Shown here: positions 16,571 through 25,483 of the stretch, piece after piece
Numbering within the stretch: the first letter of the stretch is position 1
How the letters are laid out: every line of letters begins with the position of its first letter
Source of the DNA: JBMYYE01 sp049609065
Lineage (GTDB): Bacteria > Pseudomonadota > Alphaproteobacteria > Rhodobacterales > Rhodobacteraceae
Assembly (NCBI GenBank): GCA_049609065.1
Contig: JBMYYE010000005.1
Coordinates: 1-44,037 of the forward strand
Direction: 5' to 3'
Length of the DNA: 44,037 nt
The notes under the pieces: model-generated
Database searches by the model: none
What the model was told of the DNA's origin: nothing
The model's input: the letters and a program-made list of their open reading frames with translations, nothing else
Program-made: the position numbers and the translations under genes

Positions 16571-19109
16571 TCACAATACGCCCTGGAACCACGATGATTT
16601 TCTTAGGGGACTTGCCATCAAGCGCCCTAACAACAGCATCATCCGAAAGCGCGATTTTTTCAATCTCTTCTTTTGGCATATCAGCTGGAACCTTGATTTC
16701 CGCACGGCGTTTGCCATTGACCTGCACAGGTAATGTTACTGTGTCTTCAACCAAAAGCGCGTCATCCGCGACAGGCCAAGGCGCATTCGCCACGAGCCCT
16801 TCGCCACCCAACAAAGACCAAATTTCTTCGGCCAAATGCGGGGTCATTGGGGACATTAATTGCGCAAGCGTGCGCATGGTTTTGCGTTTGGCATCTACGC
16901 TGGCTTTCGATTTCGCAAGCGTATTGGTGAAGCCATAAAGTTTCGCCACAGATGTGTTAAAGGCAAAGCCAGATACACCCGCCGTGACATCGACAATGGC
17001 GCGCGCTTCTGCGCGGGCAAGTGTTTCGTCCTCATCTGCAGTACCGCCTTCAGCCGTCACCAATTCATTGGCAATCCGCCACACACGACCGAGGTGTTTA
17101 TGCGCCGCTTCTGCGCCAGCTGCGGTCCACTCGACGTCACGCTCAGGTGGGCTATCGGACATCACAAACCAGCGCGCGGTATCAGCGCCAAAGGCTTCGA
17201 TGATGTTCACAGGATCAACCACATTTTTCTTTGACTTCGACATCTTGGCCGATGGAATGATTTCAACCGCTTCACCGGTTGCTTTCACGGTGCCCGCATC
17301 AAGATCGACATCCTCAGGCAAGTGATAAACGGGACGTCCGTTTTCACCGTGTGTTTGGTAGATTTCATGTGTCACCATGCCTTGGGTGAAAAGTGCGTTA
17401 AAAGGTTCGATGGCCTTTTGCGGCAAATGCCCCGTTTTCGCCATGGCACGAGCAAAGAAGCGCGAATACAAAAGATGCAAAATCGCGTGTTCAATCCCAC
17501 CGATATATTGGTCCACATTCATCCAATATTCCGCCTCAGCGGCATCCGTGGGCGTCGCGGCATTTGGCGATGTGAAGCGCGCGTAATACCAGCTCGAATC
17601 TACAAATGTGTCCATCGTATCGGTTTCACGCGTCGCAGGCTTACCACAGTTCGGGCAGGCGCAATCGCGCCATGTCGGATGACGGTCCAAAGGGTTACCT
17701 GGAATATCAAATGTCACATCCTCAGGGAGTTTTACCGGAAGATTTTCTTTCTTCTCAGGGACAATTCCGCACGCATCACAATGCACAATCGGGATCGGAC
17801 AACCCCAATACCGTTGACGTGAAAGGCCCCAGTCACGCAGGCGGAATTGCTCCACGCCTTTGCCCCAGCCGGCTTTTTCGATGAAATTGATCGTGGCATC
17901 GATGGCCTCTTCGCCCGTTGCCTCATCAAGGCCAGCAAAATGATTAACCCATTTCACCGTCTCAGATTTCATCGGAACGAAGGCTTCATTTTCAACTGGC
18001 GTTTCATCACCAAGCGCATAAAACGTGTCGGCGACTGGCAAATCATATTTACGGGCAAAATCAAGATCGCGCTGATCATGCGCAGGACAGCCGAAAACAG
18101 CGCCCGTGCCGTAATCCATCAAGATGAAATTCGCGACCCAGATCGGCAATTCCCAATCGGGATTGAGCGGGTGTTTCACCGTAAGCCCCGTGTCAAAGCC
18201 TTCTTTTTCGGCTTTTTCCATATCCGCTTCGGACGTGCCAAGTGCGCGGCATTTGGCGTTGAACGCAGCAAGATCCGCGTTATCGCCTTCCAAAGCCTTA
18301 GCCAAAGGGTGATCCGCGGAAATGCCAACAAAGCTCGCGCCATTGAGCGTATCTGGACGGGTTGTGTAGACTTCGATATCTTTTATGTCACCTTGCGGCG
18401 CCGTCATTTCAAATGCAAATTGAAGGCCGCGTGATTTCCCAATCCAGTTCGCCTGCATGGTGCGCACTTTTTCCGGCCAGTTTTCAAGACCGTCCAATGC
18501 CTCCAGCAACTCACTGGAATAGTCAGAAATCTTAAAGAACCACTGGGTCAGTTCACGGCGCTCAACCGCCGCACCAGATCGCCAGCCACAGCCATCGATC
18601 ACTTGCTCATTCGCCAGAACCGTCATATCCACGGGATCCCAATTCACCACCGCGTTTTTGCGGTACACGAGGTCCTTATCCAACATATCGATAAACATCG
18701 CCTGCTGTTGGCCGTAATATTCCGGATCACAAGTCGCAAATTCGCGAGACCAGTCAATAGAAAGACCCAAAGGACGCATCTGATCCTTCATGGTTGCGAT
18801 ATTTTTATAGGTCCATTCCCCTGGGTGGCCGCCCTCTTGCATCGCGGCGTTTTCGGCGGGCATGCCAAACGCATCCCAGCCCATAGGGTGTAGAACATTA
18901 TGGCCCGTAGATTTCATATAACGCGCAACCACATCACCCATTGTGTAGTTCCGAACGTGGCCCATGTGGATACGGCCAGATGGGTACGGGAACATTTCAA
19001 GCACGTAATATTTAGGTTTGCTTTCGTCACGCTTCGCCGTGAAAATGCCTGCATCATTCCATGCGGCTTGCCATTTTACCTCAATGGCATTTGCACTATA
19101 TTGGGACAT
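16557..19109 (-). CDS. leuS: Leucyl-tRNA synthetase
   Basis: Class I aminoacyl-tRNA synthetase of 850 residues that charges tRNA-Leu. The HIGH-type motif is PYPSGRIHMGH (residues 41-51) and the KMSKS loop is at 622-626 (KMSKSKKNV). The CP1 editing domain lies between, with the threonine-rich segment TTRPDTLNGASFV, and a zinc-type insertion carries CDACG and CACPNC. The C-terminal anticodon-binding and LeuS-specific domains are complete. It is the upstream member of the overlapping lptE-holA-GST run. A perfect 8-base-pair hairpin lies in its leader. Confidence 0.97.
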   Translation of the reverse strand: MSQYSANAIEVKWQAAWNDAGIFTAKRDESKPKYYVLEMFPYPSGRIHMGHVRNYTMGDVVARYMKSTGHNVLHPMGWDAFGMPAENAAMQEGGHPGEWTYKNIATMKDQMRPLGLSIDWSREFATCDPEYYGQQQAMFIDMLDKDLVYRKNAVVNWDPVDMTVLANEQVIDGCGWRSGAAVERRELTQWFFKISDYSSELLEALDGLENWPEKVRTMQANWIGKSRGLQFAFEMTAPQGDIKDIEVYTTRPDTLNGASFVGISADHPLAKALEGDNADLAAFNAKCRALGTSEADMEKAEKEGFDTGLTVKHPLNPDWELPIWVANFILMDYGTGAVFGCPAHDQRDLDFARKYDLPVADTFYALGDETPVENEAFVPMKSETVKWVNHFAGLDEATGEEAIDATINFIEKAGWGKGVEQFRLRDWGLSRQRYWGCPIPIVHCDACGIVPEKKENLPVKLPEDVTFDIPGNPLDRHPTWRDCACPNCGKPATRETDTMDTFVDSSWYYARFTSPNAATPTDAAEAEYWMNVDQYIGGIEHAILHLLYSRFFARAMAKTGHLPQKAIEPFNALFTQGMVTHEIYQTHGENGRPVYHLPEDVDLDAGTVKATGEAVEIIPSAKMSKSKKNVVDPVNIIEAFGADTARWFVMSDSPPERDVEWTAAGAEAAHKHLGRVWRIANELVTAEGGTADEDETLARAEARAIVDVTAGVSGFAFNTSVAKLYGFTNTLAKSKASVDAKRKTMRTLAQLMSPMTPHLAEEIWSLLGGEGLVANAPWPVADDALLVEDTVTLPVQVNGKRRAEIKVPADMPKEEIEKIALSDDAVVRALDGKSPKKIIVVPGRIVNVVV

Positions 19110-19131
19110 AACCTTCGTCCTTTACGTCAAA

Positions 19132-19152
19132 CGCCAGACGTAGAGTCTGGCG
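19132..19152 (-). promoter_or_regulatory. Hairpin in the leuS leader
   Basis: CGCCAGAC and GTCTGGCG form a perfect 8-base-pair stem around a 5-base loop in the 70-base gap between the DUF3576 gene and leuS. On the minus strand it is followed only by GTTTG, so it is at best a weak terminator of the upstream gene. It ends about 22 bases before the leuS ATG and could also act on leuS translation or mRNA stability. No T-box or leader-peptide features are visible. Confidence 0.45.
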
Positions 19153-19179
19153 CAGTAGGTTGTTGTATTTGAAATTCTC

Positions 19180-19692
19180 TTAGAGACGTGAATCACGAAT
19201 GCGCAATTGTCGTGCCCGCGTTAAAATCGCATCTTCGACGGCACGCACAGTTTCGGCATTCACCGGACCTGATTTTGTTGCCAGCGACACATTTAGGCTC
19301 CGGGCATCAAGCGCAGGATCTTGGACCAAAACCGTTGCGCGATACGAACGTCCGCCCCCTGGCGGGCGACCATAACCGGTCACGATCACACCAGAAAACG
19401 GATCCACTGTTTTGATTGGCAAAAATCCCAAAACTTCAAGGGATGCATTCCAGATGTATTTATTTACTTCGATGTTTACATTTGGATCTTTGGCGTTTGA
19501 AAACAGATCCCAAATCGTTGATTTTGGCTTCTTATCGCGCCCTACATAAGTCTCTTCTTTAGGGGCTGGGGTGCCATCGCCTTTGAAAACATTTCCAACC
19601 GCTTTCCCCATACGGTTCATCGTCCCACAACCCGACGTGGTAGCGGCCACAGCGACCAGCAAAAGAACCGAGATATATTTTCTATTCAACAT
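19180..19692 (-). CDS. DUF3576 lipoprotein
   Basis: A 170-residue protein with a lipoprotein signal peptide ending TTSGC (Cys22), so probably anchored to a membrane facing the periplasm. The mature part has the DUF3576 hallmarks: VNKYIWNASLEVLGFLPI, DPFSGVIVTGYGRPPGG, and a C-terminal helix of arginines (TRARQLRIRDSRL). The family is widespread in alphaproteobacteria and, to my knowledge, of unknown function; it often lies beside leuS, as here, and leuS starts 70 bases downstream on the same strand. AGGT precedes the ATG. Confidence 0.9.
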   Translation of the reverse strand: MLNRKYISVLLLVAVAATTSGCGTMNRMGKAVGNVFKGDGTPAPKEETYVGRDKKPKSTIWDLFSNAKDPNVNIEVNKYIWNASLEVLGFLPIKTVDPFSGVIVTGYGRPPGGGRSYRATVLVQDPALDARSLNVSLATKSGPVNAETVRAVEDAILTRARQLRIRDSRL

Positions 19693-19779
19693 AAGCGCAC
19701 CTGTGCCATTCGTTTATTAAGGGTTTATAGAAGGCGCTATGAGCGGGCAAGCCTTTTTGATGGTTTCCCAATATGCAAA

Positions 19780-19802
19780 GAAGCCCCGGCAATCGGGGCT
19801 TC
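19780..19802 (-). terminator. clpB terminator
   Basis: GAAGCCCCG, loop of 5, CGGGGCTTC is a perfect 9-base-pair GC-rich stem beginning 7 bases after the clpB stop codon. On the minus strand it is followed by TTTGC, a short T run, so it should act as an intrinsic terminator separating clpB from the DUF3576-leuS unit. Confidence 0.75.
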
Positions 19803-19809
19803 TCTTAGA

Positions 19810-22425
19810 TTAGTGGACAACTGCGTCATCTGGCTTTGGTTTATGGGTTCCGCCAACGCGCTCCCCAATGATAAGCCCATCGTCCCCTGCGGTGACGGGG
19901 ATATTAGATCCATCGAGCACATCCCCCGCCAATAGCATTTCTGCCAGTGGGTTTTGGATCGCACGCTGAATGACACGTTTTAAAGGGCGCGCACCAAAGA
20001 CCGGATCATAGCCTTCATCAGCAATCCAAGTTTTGGCGGTTTCATCCACTTCGAGCGTGATTTTTCGGGCCTTCAAACGCTTCGCGAGACGCGCGAGCTG
20101 AATATCAACAATCCCATCCATATTCTCGCGTGAAAGGCGATCAAAAATGATCGTTTCATCCAAACGATTAAGGAACTCAGGCCGAAAATGCGCCCGCACG
20201 GCATCCATCACATCACGTTTTGCATCCGACGCGTCCGCCCCATCTGGAAGCTGGCTCAACGCCTGCGCCCCAAGGTTGGACGTCAAAATGATCAACGTCT
20301 GCTTGAAATCCACTGTACGGCCTTGGCCATCGGTTAATTGTCCATCATCCAAAACCTGCAACAAAACGTTGAAGACATCTGGATGCGCCTTTTCAACCTC
20401 GTCAAAAAGCACAACTTGATACGGGCGACGACGTACAGCTTCGGTCAAAACACCGCCTTCATCATAGCCAACATAACCAGGAGGCGCCCCAATCAAACGG
20501 GCAACCGAATGTTTTTCCATAAATTCGGACATGTCGACACGCACCATGGCGCCGTCATCATCAAAGAGGAATTCGGCAACCGCCTTGGTCAGTTCGGTTT
20601 TCCCGACGCCAGTTGGCCCAAGGAACATAAAGGATCCCAACGGACGGTTCGGGTCGTTCAACCCAGCACGCGCACGGCGCACCGCATTGGACACCGCGGT
20701 GACGGCTGATCGTTGGCCGATCACACGACGACCGATTTCATCTTCCATCCGGAGGAGCTTTTCACGTTCGCCCTCAAGCATTTTAGACGTTGGAATACCT
20801 GTCCAGCGCTCAACAACCAGCGCGACACCTTCTGGGCGCACCGCATCAGGCACCATATCGGCCCCATCGATTTCTTCGGCTTCTTTAAGACGCGCCTCAA
20901 GCGATGGAATCACCCCATAAGAAAGCTCACCCGCCTTCCCGAGGTCCCCTTCACGTTTGGCGATCTCAAGGCTGGCGCGCGCTTGATCAAGCTCTTCCTT
21001 GATATCGCGTGCGGACGCCATTTTATCGCGTTCGGCTTGCCAACTTGAGGTAAGCTCGGCTGATTGCTGTTGCAACTCAGAGAGATCCTTTTCAAGCGTC
21101 GCAAGACGATCTTTGGAAGCAGCGTCATCTTCGTTGCGCAGGGCTTCGACTTCGATTTGCTTTTGCAAAATATCGCGGTCAAGCGCATCGAGCTCTTCAG
21201 GTTTGCTATCCACTTCCATACGCAAGCGCGACGCGGCCTCATCCATCAAATCAATGGCTTTGTCCGGCAAAAACCGATCCGTGATGTAGCGATTTGACAA
21301 AGTTGCCGCCGCCACAAGCGCACTGTCAGAAATCCGCACCCCATGGTGGAGTTCGTATTTTTCCTTGATCCCACGCAGAATGGAAATCGTGTCCTCAACG
21401 GTTGGCTCTTCTACCATCACAGGTTGGAACCGCCGTGCAAGGGCTGCGTCTTTTTCCACATATTTACGGTATTCATCGAGCGTCGTTGCCCCAACGCAGT
21501 GCAATTCACCGCGCGCCAATGCAGGTTTCAAAAGGTTCGACGCATCCATCGCCCCATCGGATTTACCCGCACCCACAAGGGTGTGCATTTCATCGATAAA
21601 CAAAATGACTTCGCCTGCGGCTGCTGTCACTTCGTTTAAAACTGCCTTTAGGCGCTCTTCGAATTCACCACGGTATTTCGCACCCGCAATGAGCGCGCCC
21701 ATATCAAGCGACAACAATTGTTTGTTGCGGATGCTTTCAGGCACATCCCCATTCACAATCCGAAGTGCGAGGCCTTCTGCAATCGCAGTTTTCCCGACGC
21801 CAGGTTCCCCGATCAACACAGGGTTGTTTTTCGTACGACGCGATAGAACCTGCATGGAGCGACGAATTTCTTCGTCTCGACCAATAATAGGGTCGATTTT
21901 GCCTTCACGTGCGGCTTCGGTTAGGTCGTGGGCATATTTCTTAAGCGCATCATAACCTTCTTCGGCGCTTGCGCTATCTGCGGTGCGGCCTTTGCGAATA
22001 TCATTGATCGCTTCGTTGAGCTTTTGCGCCGTGACACCCCCGGCATCAAGCGCGGTTTTTGCCTTGGACTTCACCATGGCAAGCGCCATGAGCAAACGTT
22101 CCACCGGCACAAAGCTATCGCCAGCTTTGGTCGCGAGCTTCTCTGCCTCATCCAACACACGTGACGTCGCCCCATCGAGGTAAACGCTCCCTGCATCGCC
22201 TGTGACTTTTGGCAATTTCCCTAGGGATAGGGTCACATCCTCAAGAACACGTTGCGCATTCCCGCCTGATGCATTGATCAAATTGGCCGACATACCCTGA
22301 TCATCATCGAGCAGAGCCTTCAGCACATGTTCTGGTGTCAGTTTCTGGTGGTTTTCACGACCAGCAATTGTTTGCGCAGCTTGTAGGAACCCGCGCGACC
22401 GTTCCGTGAACTTATCCATGTTCAT
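19810..22425 (-). CDS. clpB: ATP-dependent disaggregase ClpB
   Basis: An 871-residue Hsp100 chaperone that, with DnaK, pulls proteins out of aggregates after heat stress. The N-terminal repeat domain (residues 1-150) is followed by AAA domain 1 with Walker A GEPGVGKTAIAEG, a long coiled-coil middle domain rich in Glu, Lys and Leu (about 400-530), and AAA domain 2 with GPTGVGKTELTKA. The C-terminal domain ends in a short acidic/histidine tail, lacking the ClpP-docking tripeptide loop of ClpA/ClpX, as expected for ClpB. GGAGA sits before the ATG. A match to the RpoH promoter consensus lies about 80-105 bases upstream. Confidence 0.97.
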   Translation of the reverse strand: MNMDKFTERSRGFLQAAQTIAGRENHQKLTPEHVLKALLDDDQGMSANLINASGGNAQRVLEDVTLSLGKLPKVTGDAGSVYLDGATSRVLDEAEKLATKAGDSFVPVERLLMALAMVKSKAKTALDAGGVTAQKLNEAINDIRKGRTADSASAEEGYDALKKYAHDLTEAAREGKIDPIIGRDEEIRRSMQVLSRRTKNNPVLIGEPGVGKTAIAEGLALRIVNGDVPESIRNKQLLSLDMGALIAGAKYRGEFEERLKAVLNEVTAAAGEVILFIDEMHTLVGAGKSDGAMDASNLLKPALARGELHCVGATTLDEYRKYVEKDAALARRFQPVMVEEPTVEDTISILRGIKEKYELHHGVRISDSALVAAATLSNRYITDRFLPDKAIDLMDEAASRLRMEVDSKPEELDALDRDILQKQIEVEALRNEDDAASKDRLATLEKDLSELQQQSAELTSSWQAERDKMASARDIKEELDQARASLEIAKREGDLGKAGELSYGVIPSLEARLKEAEEIDGADMVPDAVRPEGVALVVERWTGIPTSKMLEGEREKLLRMEDEIGRRVIGQRSAVTAVSNAVRRARAGLNDPNRPLGSFMFLGPTGVGKTELTKAVAEFLFDDDGAMVRVDMSEFMEKHSVARLIGAPPGYVGYDEGGVLTEAVRRRPYQVVLFDEVEKAHPDVFNVLLQVLDDGQLTDGQGRTVDFKQTLIILTSNLGAQALSQLPDGADASDAKRDVMDAVRAHFRPEFLNRLDETIIFDRLSRENMDGIVDIQLARLAKRLKARKITLEVDETAKTWIADEGYDPVFGARPLKRVIQRAIQNPLAEMLLAGDVLDGSNIPVTAGDDGLIIGERVGGTHKPKPDDAVVH

Positions 22426-22461
22426 CGGTTTCTCCTTCTCTAAGCGCTTGCGATAATTCTC

Positions 22462-22511
22462 TGCCCAAATATGGCACAGAGATGTGCAAGCCTTTGACTA
22501 ATATTTGGGCA
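22462..22511. repeat. Nested inverted repeats in the clpB upstream region
   Basis: Outer arms TGCCCAAATAT (22462-22472) and ATATTTGGGCA (22501-22511) are perfectly complementary over 11 bases with a 28-base spacer. Within the spacer is a second perfect inverted repeat, GCACA-GAGA-TGTGC (22474-22487). The right outer arm contains the predicted -10 element of the clpB heat-shock promoter, so the arrangement could be a regulator site. Confidence 0.6.
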
Positions 22512-22531
22512 TATACCCCTCTGGTTTCAAG
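22503..22531 (-). promoter_or_regulatory. Predicted RpoH (sigma-32) promoter of clpB
   Basis: On the minus strand CTCTTGAA is followed, after exactly 17 bases, by CCAAAT. This fits the alphaproteobacterial RpoH consensus as I recall it from Sinorhizobium (CNCTTGAA, N17, CCANAT). The predicted start of transcription lies about 70 bases before the clpB ATG. Heat-shock control of clpB is well established in bacteria, so the site makes sense. Confidence 0.7.
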
Positions 22532-22661
22532 AGCTTCAAAGCGAAGTTATGCACAAAATTCGGGACATGCCCCCTATCACATGCCCGCGGAGCATCACCC
22601 GATCATTGCCAGCCCTTTTGGGATCGCGTAAGAGAAAGGAAATTCGACACAGGAGCCCAAA

Positions 22662-23357
22662 ATGTCAGACGATCGCCTTATCCTTGCCCTTGACGTCCCA
22701 ACCGCGCTTGAGGGTCTTTCTCTCGCCGATAACTTGGGCGATGCGGTGTCCTTTTATAAGATCGGGCTAGGAATGCTCACGACGGGTGGGCTGGCGCTCG
22801 CCAATGAGTTGAAACAAGAACGCGGTAAGAAAATTTTCCTCGACATGAAGCTCTTTGACATTGGGGCCACCGTGGAAAAAGCCGTGCGGGGCCTCGTGCA
22901 ATTTGACATGGATTTCCTCACCGTTCATGGCGACCCCTATGTGGTGAACGCGGCCGCTGAAGGTAAGCAAGGCAAAGACACCAAAATCCTTGCTGTCACG
23001 ATCTTAACGTCACTTGAACGCGGGGATCTTGATGGCGCGCTCATCAAAGACGGCGCAATTAAGGACCTCGTTCAAGAACGCGCAGGCAACGCATTTGCCG
23101 CAGGGGCCGACGGTGTCATCGCGTCCCCACAAGAAGCCGCGCTTATCCGCGCACTTCCAGAAGCAGCGGGAAAACTGATCGTAACACCTGGCGTTCGACC
23201 AGCGGGCGCAGCCCTTGGCGATCAAAAACGCGTGGCGACACCTGCAAGCGCCATCAAAGACGGTGCAGACCACATCGTCATCGGTCGCCCCATTTGGCAA
23301 GCCCCAAGCCCCAAAGATGCCGCACAAGCCGTTCTCGAAGAATTGAAGTCAGTTTAA
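22662..23357 (+). CDS. pyrF: Orotidine 5'-phosphate decarboxylase
   Basis: A 231-residue TIM-barrel enzyme that makes UMP from OMP, the last step of pyrimidine synthesis. The catalytic tetrad region FLDMKLFDIG gives D61, K63 and D66; the substrate-binding start LALDVPT and the phosphate-binding VTPGVRP and GADHIVIGRPI are all present. AGGAG lies directly upstream of the ATG. It is divergent from clpB and followed after 56 bases by an unknown membrane protein on the same strand. Nothing is unusual in length or motifs. Confidence 0.95.
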   Translation: MSDDRLILALDVPTALEGLSLADNLGDAVSFYKIGLGMLTTGGLALANELKQERGKKIFLDMKLFDIGATVEKAVRGLVQFDMDFLTVHGDPYVVNAAAEGKQGKDTKILAVTILTSLERGDLDGALIKDGAIKDLVQERAGNAFAAGADGVIASPQEAALIRALPEAAGKLIVTPGVRPAGAALGDQKRVATPASAIKDGADHIVIGRPIWQAPSPKDAAQAVLEELKSV

Positions 23358-23413
23358 CGGTTCCACCGCCGATCTATGCTATACTGCCTCTCACGCATTT
23401 GAAGGGCACGTAG

Positions 23414-24217
23414 ATGACACCAGATACCGACCACAGCGGCACCCAGTCCGAGGACACCAATGATTTAGTGGTGTCCTACCTTACAATCAGGCAAGCGATT
23501 GGCTGGATCGGGGTGCTCCTTCCGATTGTGCTGATCGGGTTTGGCTATGGACTGGGGATCTTTCAGCCGTCGATTTCTGCCTTCTATTATACGGCGCTTC
23601 GCGAAGTGTTCGTCGCGGCGCTCTGTGCGGTGGGCATGTTTCTCATTGCGTATAAGGGGTATGAAAAACGCACAGGCGAATGGATTTCGGATCGCTTCAT
23701 GTCAACGATTGCAGGATTTGGCGCGCTCGGGGTGATCTTCTTTCCGAGCGCCAGCACAAGCCTTAAATGCACCGACGGGCTTTGCCGCCAAGATTTCAGC
23801 GAATTTCCCAGCCTCGCCAATATGTTTATTGCCGACGACATGCATATCGAAAACATCCATATTATCAGCGCCTTCACATTTTTCATCGCGCTTTCTATCA
23901 TGTGTTTGGTGAATTTCAGGCGCGGCCACAAAAATGAAATCCCCTGCACCGCCAAACGCCAGCGCAACTTAATTTTTCAAATTTGCGGCGTTTTGATATT
24001 GATATGCCTCGCGCTCATGGCGTTTTACATCCGCATACCACGCCATAATCCCGCACTTTTTCAAACGCTCTATGACATGAGTTTCTTGTTCTATGTGGAA
24101 AGTATCGCGATCTGGGCGTTTGGGGTATCGTGGCTTGTGAAAGGCGGAACCCCTCGCGATATTTGCAAGGGGCTCTATGAGGATAGTCTTCGAAAAACGA
24201 TCCTTAATGGTCGTTGA
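23414..24217 (+). CDS. Polytopic membrane protein of unknown function
   Basis: A 267-residue inner-membrane protein with about six hydrophobic segments (starting near residues 31, 58, 94, 150, 190 and 225). Between segments it has a conserved-looking SISAFYYTALREVFVAALCA stretch and a loop with two cysteines (KCTDGLCRQ, about residues 119-127) that could face the periplasm. I do not know a named family with confidence; DUF998-like proteins have a similar size and layout. AAGGGCACG precedes the ATG. A TATACT sequence in the 56-base gap after pyrF might be a -10 element, but co-transcription with pyrF is equally likely. Its 3' end overlaps the convergent NfeD gene by 14 bases. Confidence 0.8.
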   Translation: MTPDTDHSGTQSEDTNDLVVSYLTIRQAIGWIGVLLPIVLIGFGYGLGIFQPSISAFYYTALREVFVAALCAVGMFLIAYKGYEKRTGEWISDRFMSTIAGFGALGVIFFPSASTSLKCTDGLCRQDFSEFPSLANMFIADDMHIENIHIISAFTFFIALSIMCLVNFRRGHKNEIPCTAKRQRNLIFQICGVLILICLALMAFYIRIPRHNPALFQTLYDMSFLFYVESIAIWAFGVSWLVKGGTPRDICKGLYEDSLRKTILNGR

Positions 24218-24473
24218 TATCGGTGGTCCATGTTTTGCGTTGGTTTTTTTGCACGCCCATCACACGGCGCAACACCAGCCATGCGACCAAGGACACAAGC
24301 GCCATAACCAAAAACGCCCAATAGATCGAACCAAAGCTCACTCCGATTAACATCAAAAGCCCGACAACCGCAGCCCCGAAGGCAAATCCAAGCAGGATAA
24401 AGCCAGGTGCGAGGATCTCAAGTATTGCGAGAAGAAGAGCCGCTGACAGCCAAACCCACCAAAGTTCCCACAT
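24204..24473 (-). CDS. Short NfeD-like membrane protein
   Basis: An 89-residue protein with two or three hydrophobic segments (WWVWLSAALLLAILEILAPG, then GFAFGAAVVGLLMLIG) and a short polar tail. The LEILAPGFILLGFAFGA stretch is typical of NfeD proteins, which pair with SPFH proteins in the membrane. The soluble C-terminal OB-fold of full-length NfeD is missing, giving the NfeD1b-like minimal form or a truncation. Its ATG overlaps the stop codon of the upstream SPFH gene by one base (TAATG), the usual operon order for this pair. Confidence 0.85.
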   Translation of the reverse strand: MWELWWVWLSAALLLAILEILAPGFILLGFAFGAAVVGLLMLIGVSFGSIYWAFLVMALVSLVAWLVLRRVMGVQKNQRKTWTTDINDH

Positions 24474-25360
24474 TATGATTTTCCCTTCAGCATATTGAAG
24501 GCATTGCCAAACGCATCGGCAATATTGGCAGGCAAGATCACGGTTTGGTTGCCCGCACTTTGACCAACACTGCTTAAGGCTTCGACCTGTTTGAGCGCCA
24601 CTTGATATTGCGCAGCCTCAATGCCGTGTGAAGAAATCGCTTTGGCCACAACTTCAGTTGCATAGGCTTCGGCATCCGCTTGAATACGGCGCGCTTCGGC
24701 GATTTTTTGCGCTGAATAAAGCTCCGCATCTGCATTAAGCTCAACCGCGCGCTTGGTGCCTTCGGCTTCTGTTACCTGCGCACGGCGCGCCCGTTCGGCA
24801 TTCAACTGCTGCAACATGGCTTCGCGGGTTGCAGCATCAAGGTTCACATCCAAGATTTCCGCACGGGTCACTTCGATCCCCCAATCATCAACGGCATCTT
24901 CAACCAAAGATTTGATCATTGTGATCAGCTGTGCACGGTTAGATTGTACTTCATCGAGTTCCATTTTACCGATTTCCGCACGCACGATCCCCGCAACAGT
25001 CGTCGCAATCGCCGCATCCACATCACGGATTCGGTAGACTGTTTTTTCTGGTTCTGTGATTCGGTAAAAGACGCTGGTTTCAACCTGCACCAACACGTTG
25101 TCAGATGTGATCGCATCCTGGCTCGCATTTGGGAGCTGACGTTCAAGAACCGATATTTTGTGGCGCACAACGTCCAAAAACGGCACGATAAAGTTAATGC
25201 CAGGCCCAAGCACCGACAACAGCCGGCCAAACCGTTCCACCACGTGTTTTTCTGACTGCGGAACAATCCGCACCATCTTGAGAATGGTGATAATAATAAA
25301 CGCAGCAATAAGCAGAACCACGAGGTTCCCGCCTAGAAGGCTTGCAATAAGTTGTTCCAC
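24473..25360 (-). CDS. SPFH/Band 7 (paraslipin/QmcA-like) membrane protein
   Basis: A 295-residue protein with one N-terminal membrane segment (VVLLIAAFIIITILKMVRIV, residues about 14-33) and a prohibitin-homology domain: VPQSEKHVVERFGR, LGPGINFIVPFLD, and the coiled-coil EARRIQADAEAYA region near 220-235. These proteins oligomerise into membrane microdomain scaffolds and, with NfeD partners, are linked to membrane protein quality control. The partner gene follows directly with a one-base overlap. The length and the alanine/glutamate-rich C-terminal coil match stomatin/paraslipin members. Confidence 0.93.
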   Translation of the reverse strand: MEQLIASLLGGNLVVLLIAAFIIITILKMVRIVPQSEKHVVERFGRLLSVLGPGINFIVPFLDVVRHKISVLERQLPNASQDAITSDNVLVQVETSVFYRITEPEKTVYRIRDVDAAIATTVAGIVRAEIGKMELDEVQSNRAQLITMIKSLVEDAVDDWGIEVTRAEILDVNLDAATREAMLQQLNAERARRAQVTEAEGTKRAVELNADAELYSAQKIAEARRIQADAEAYATEVVAKAISSHGIEAAQYQVALKQVEALSSVGQSAGNQTVILPANIADAFGNAFNMLKGKS

Positions 25361-25483
25361 GGGCGGCCCTTTCCAAAATAATCCGTTGCGAGAAATATAG
25401 GTGTTTTTTTAAAATATTAAAGGCTTCTTTCACCCCTATCTGTCTTACTTTCCCTGCGCTCCAAATCGGCATAGAGTGCCCCC

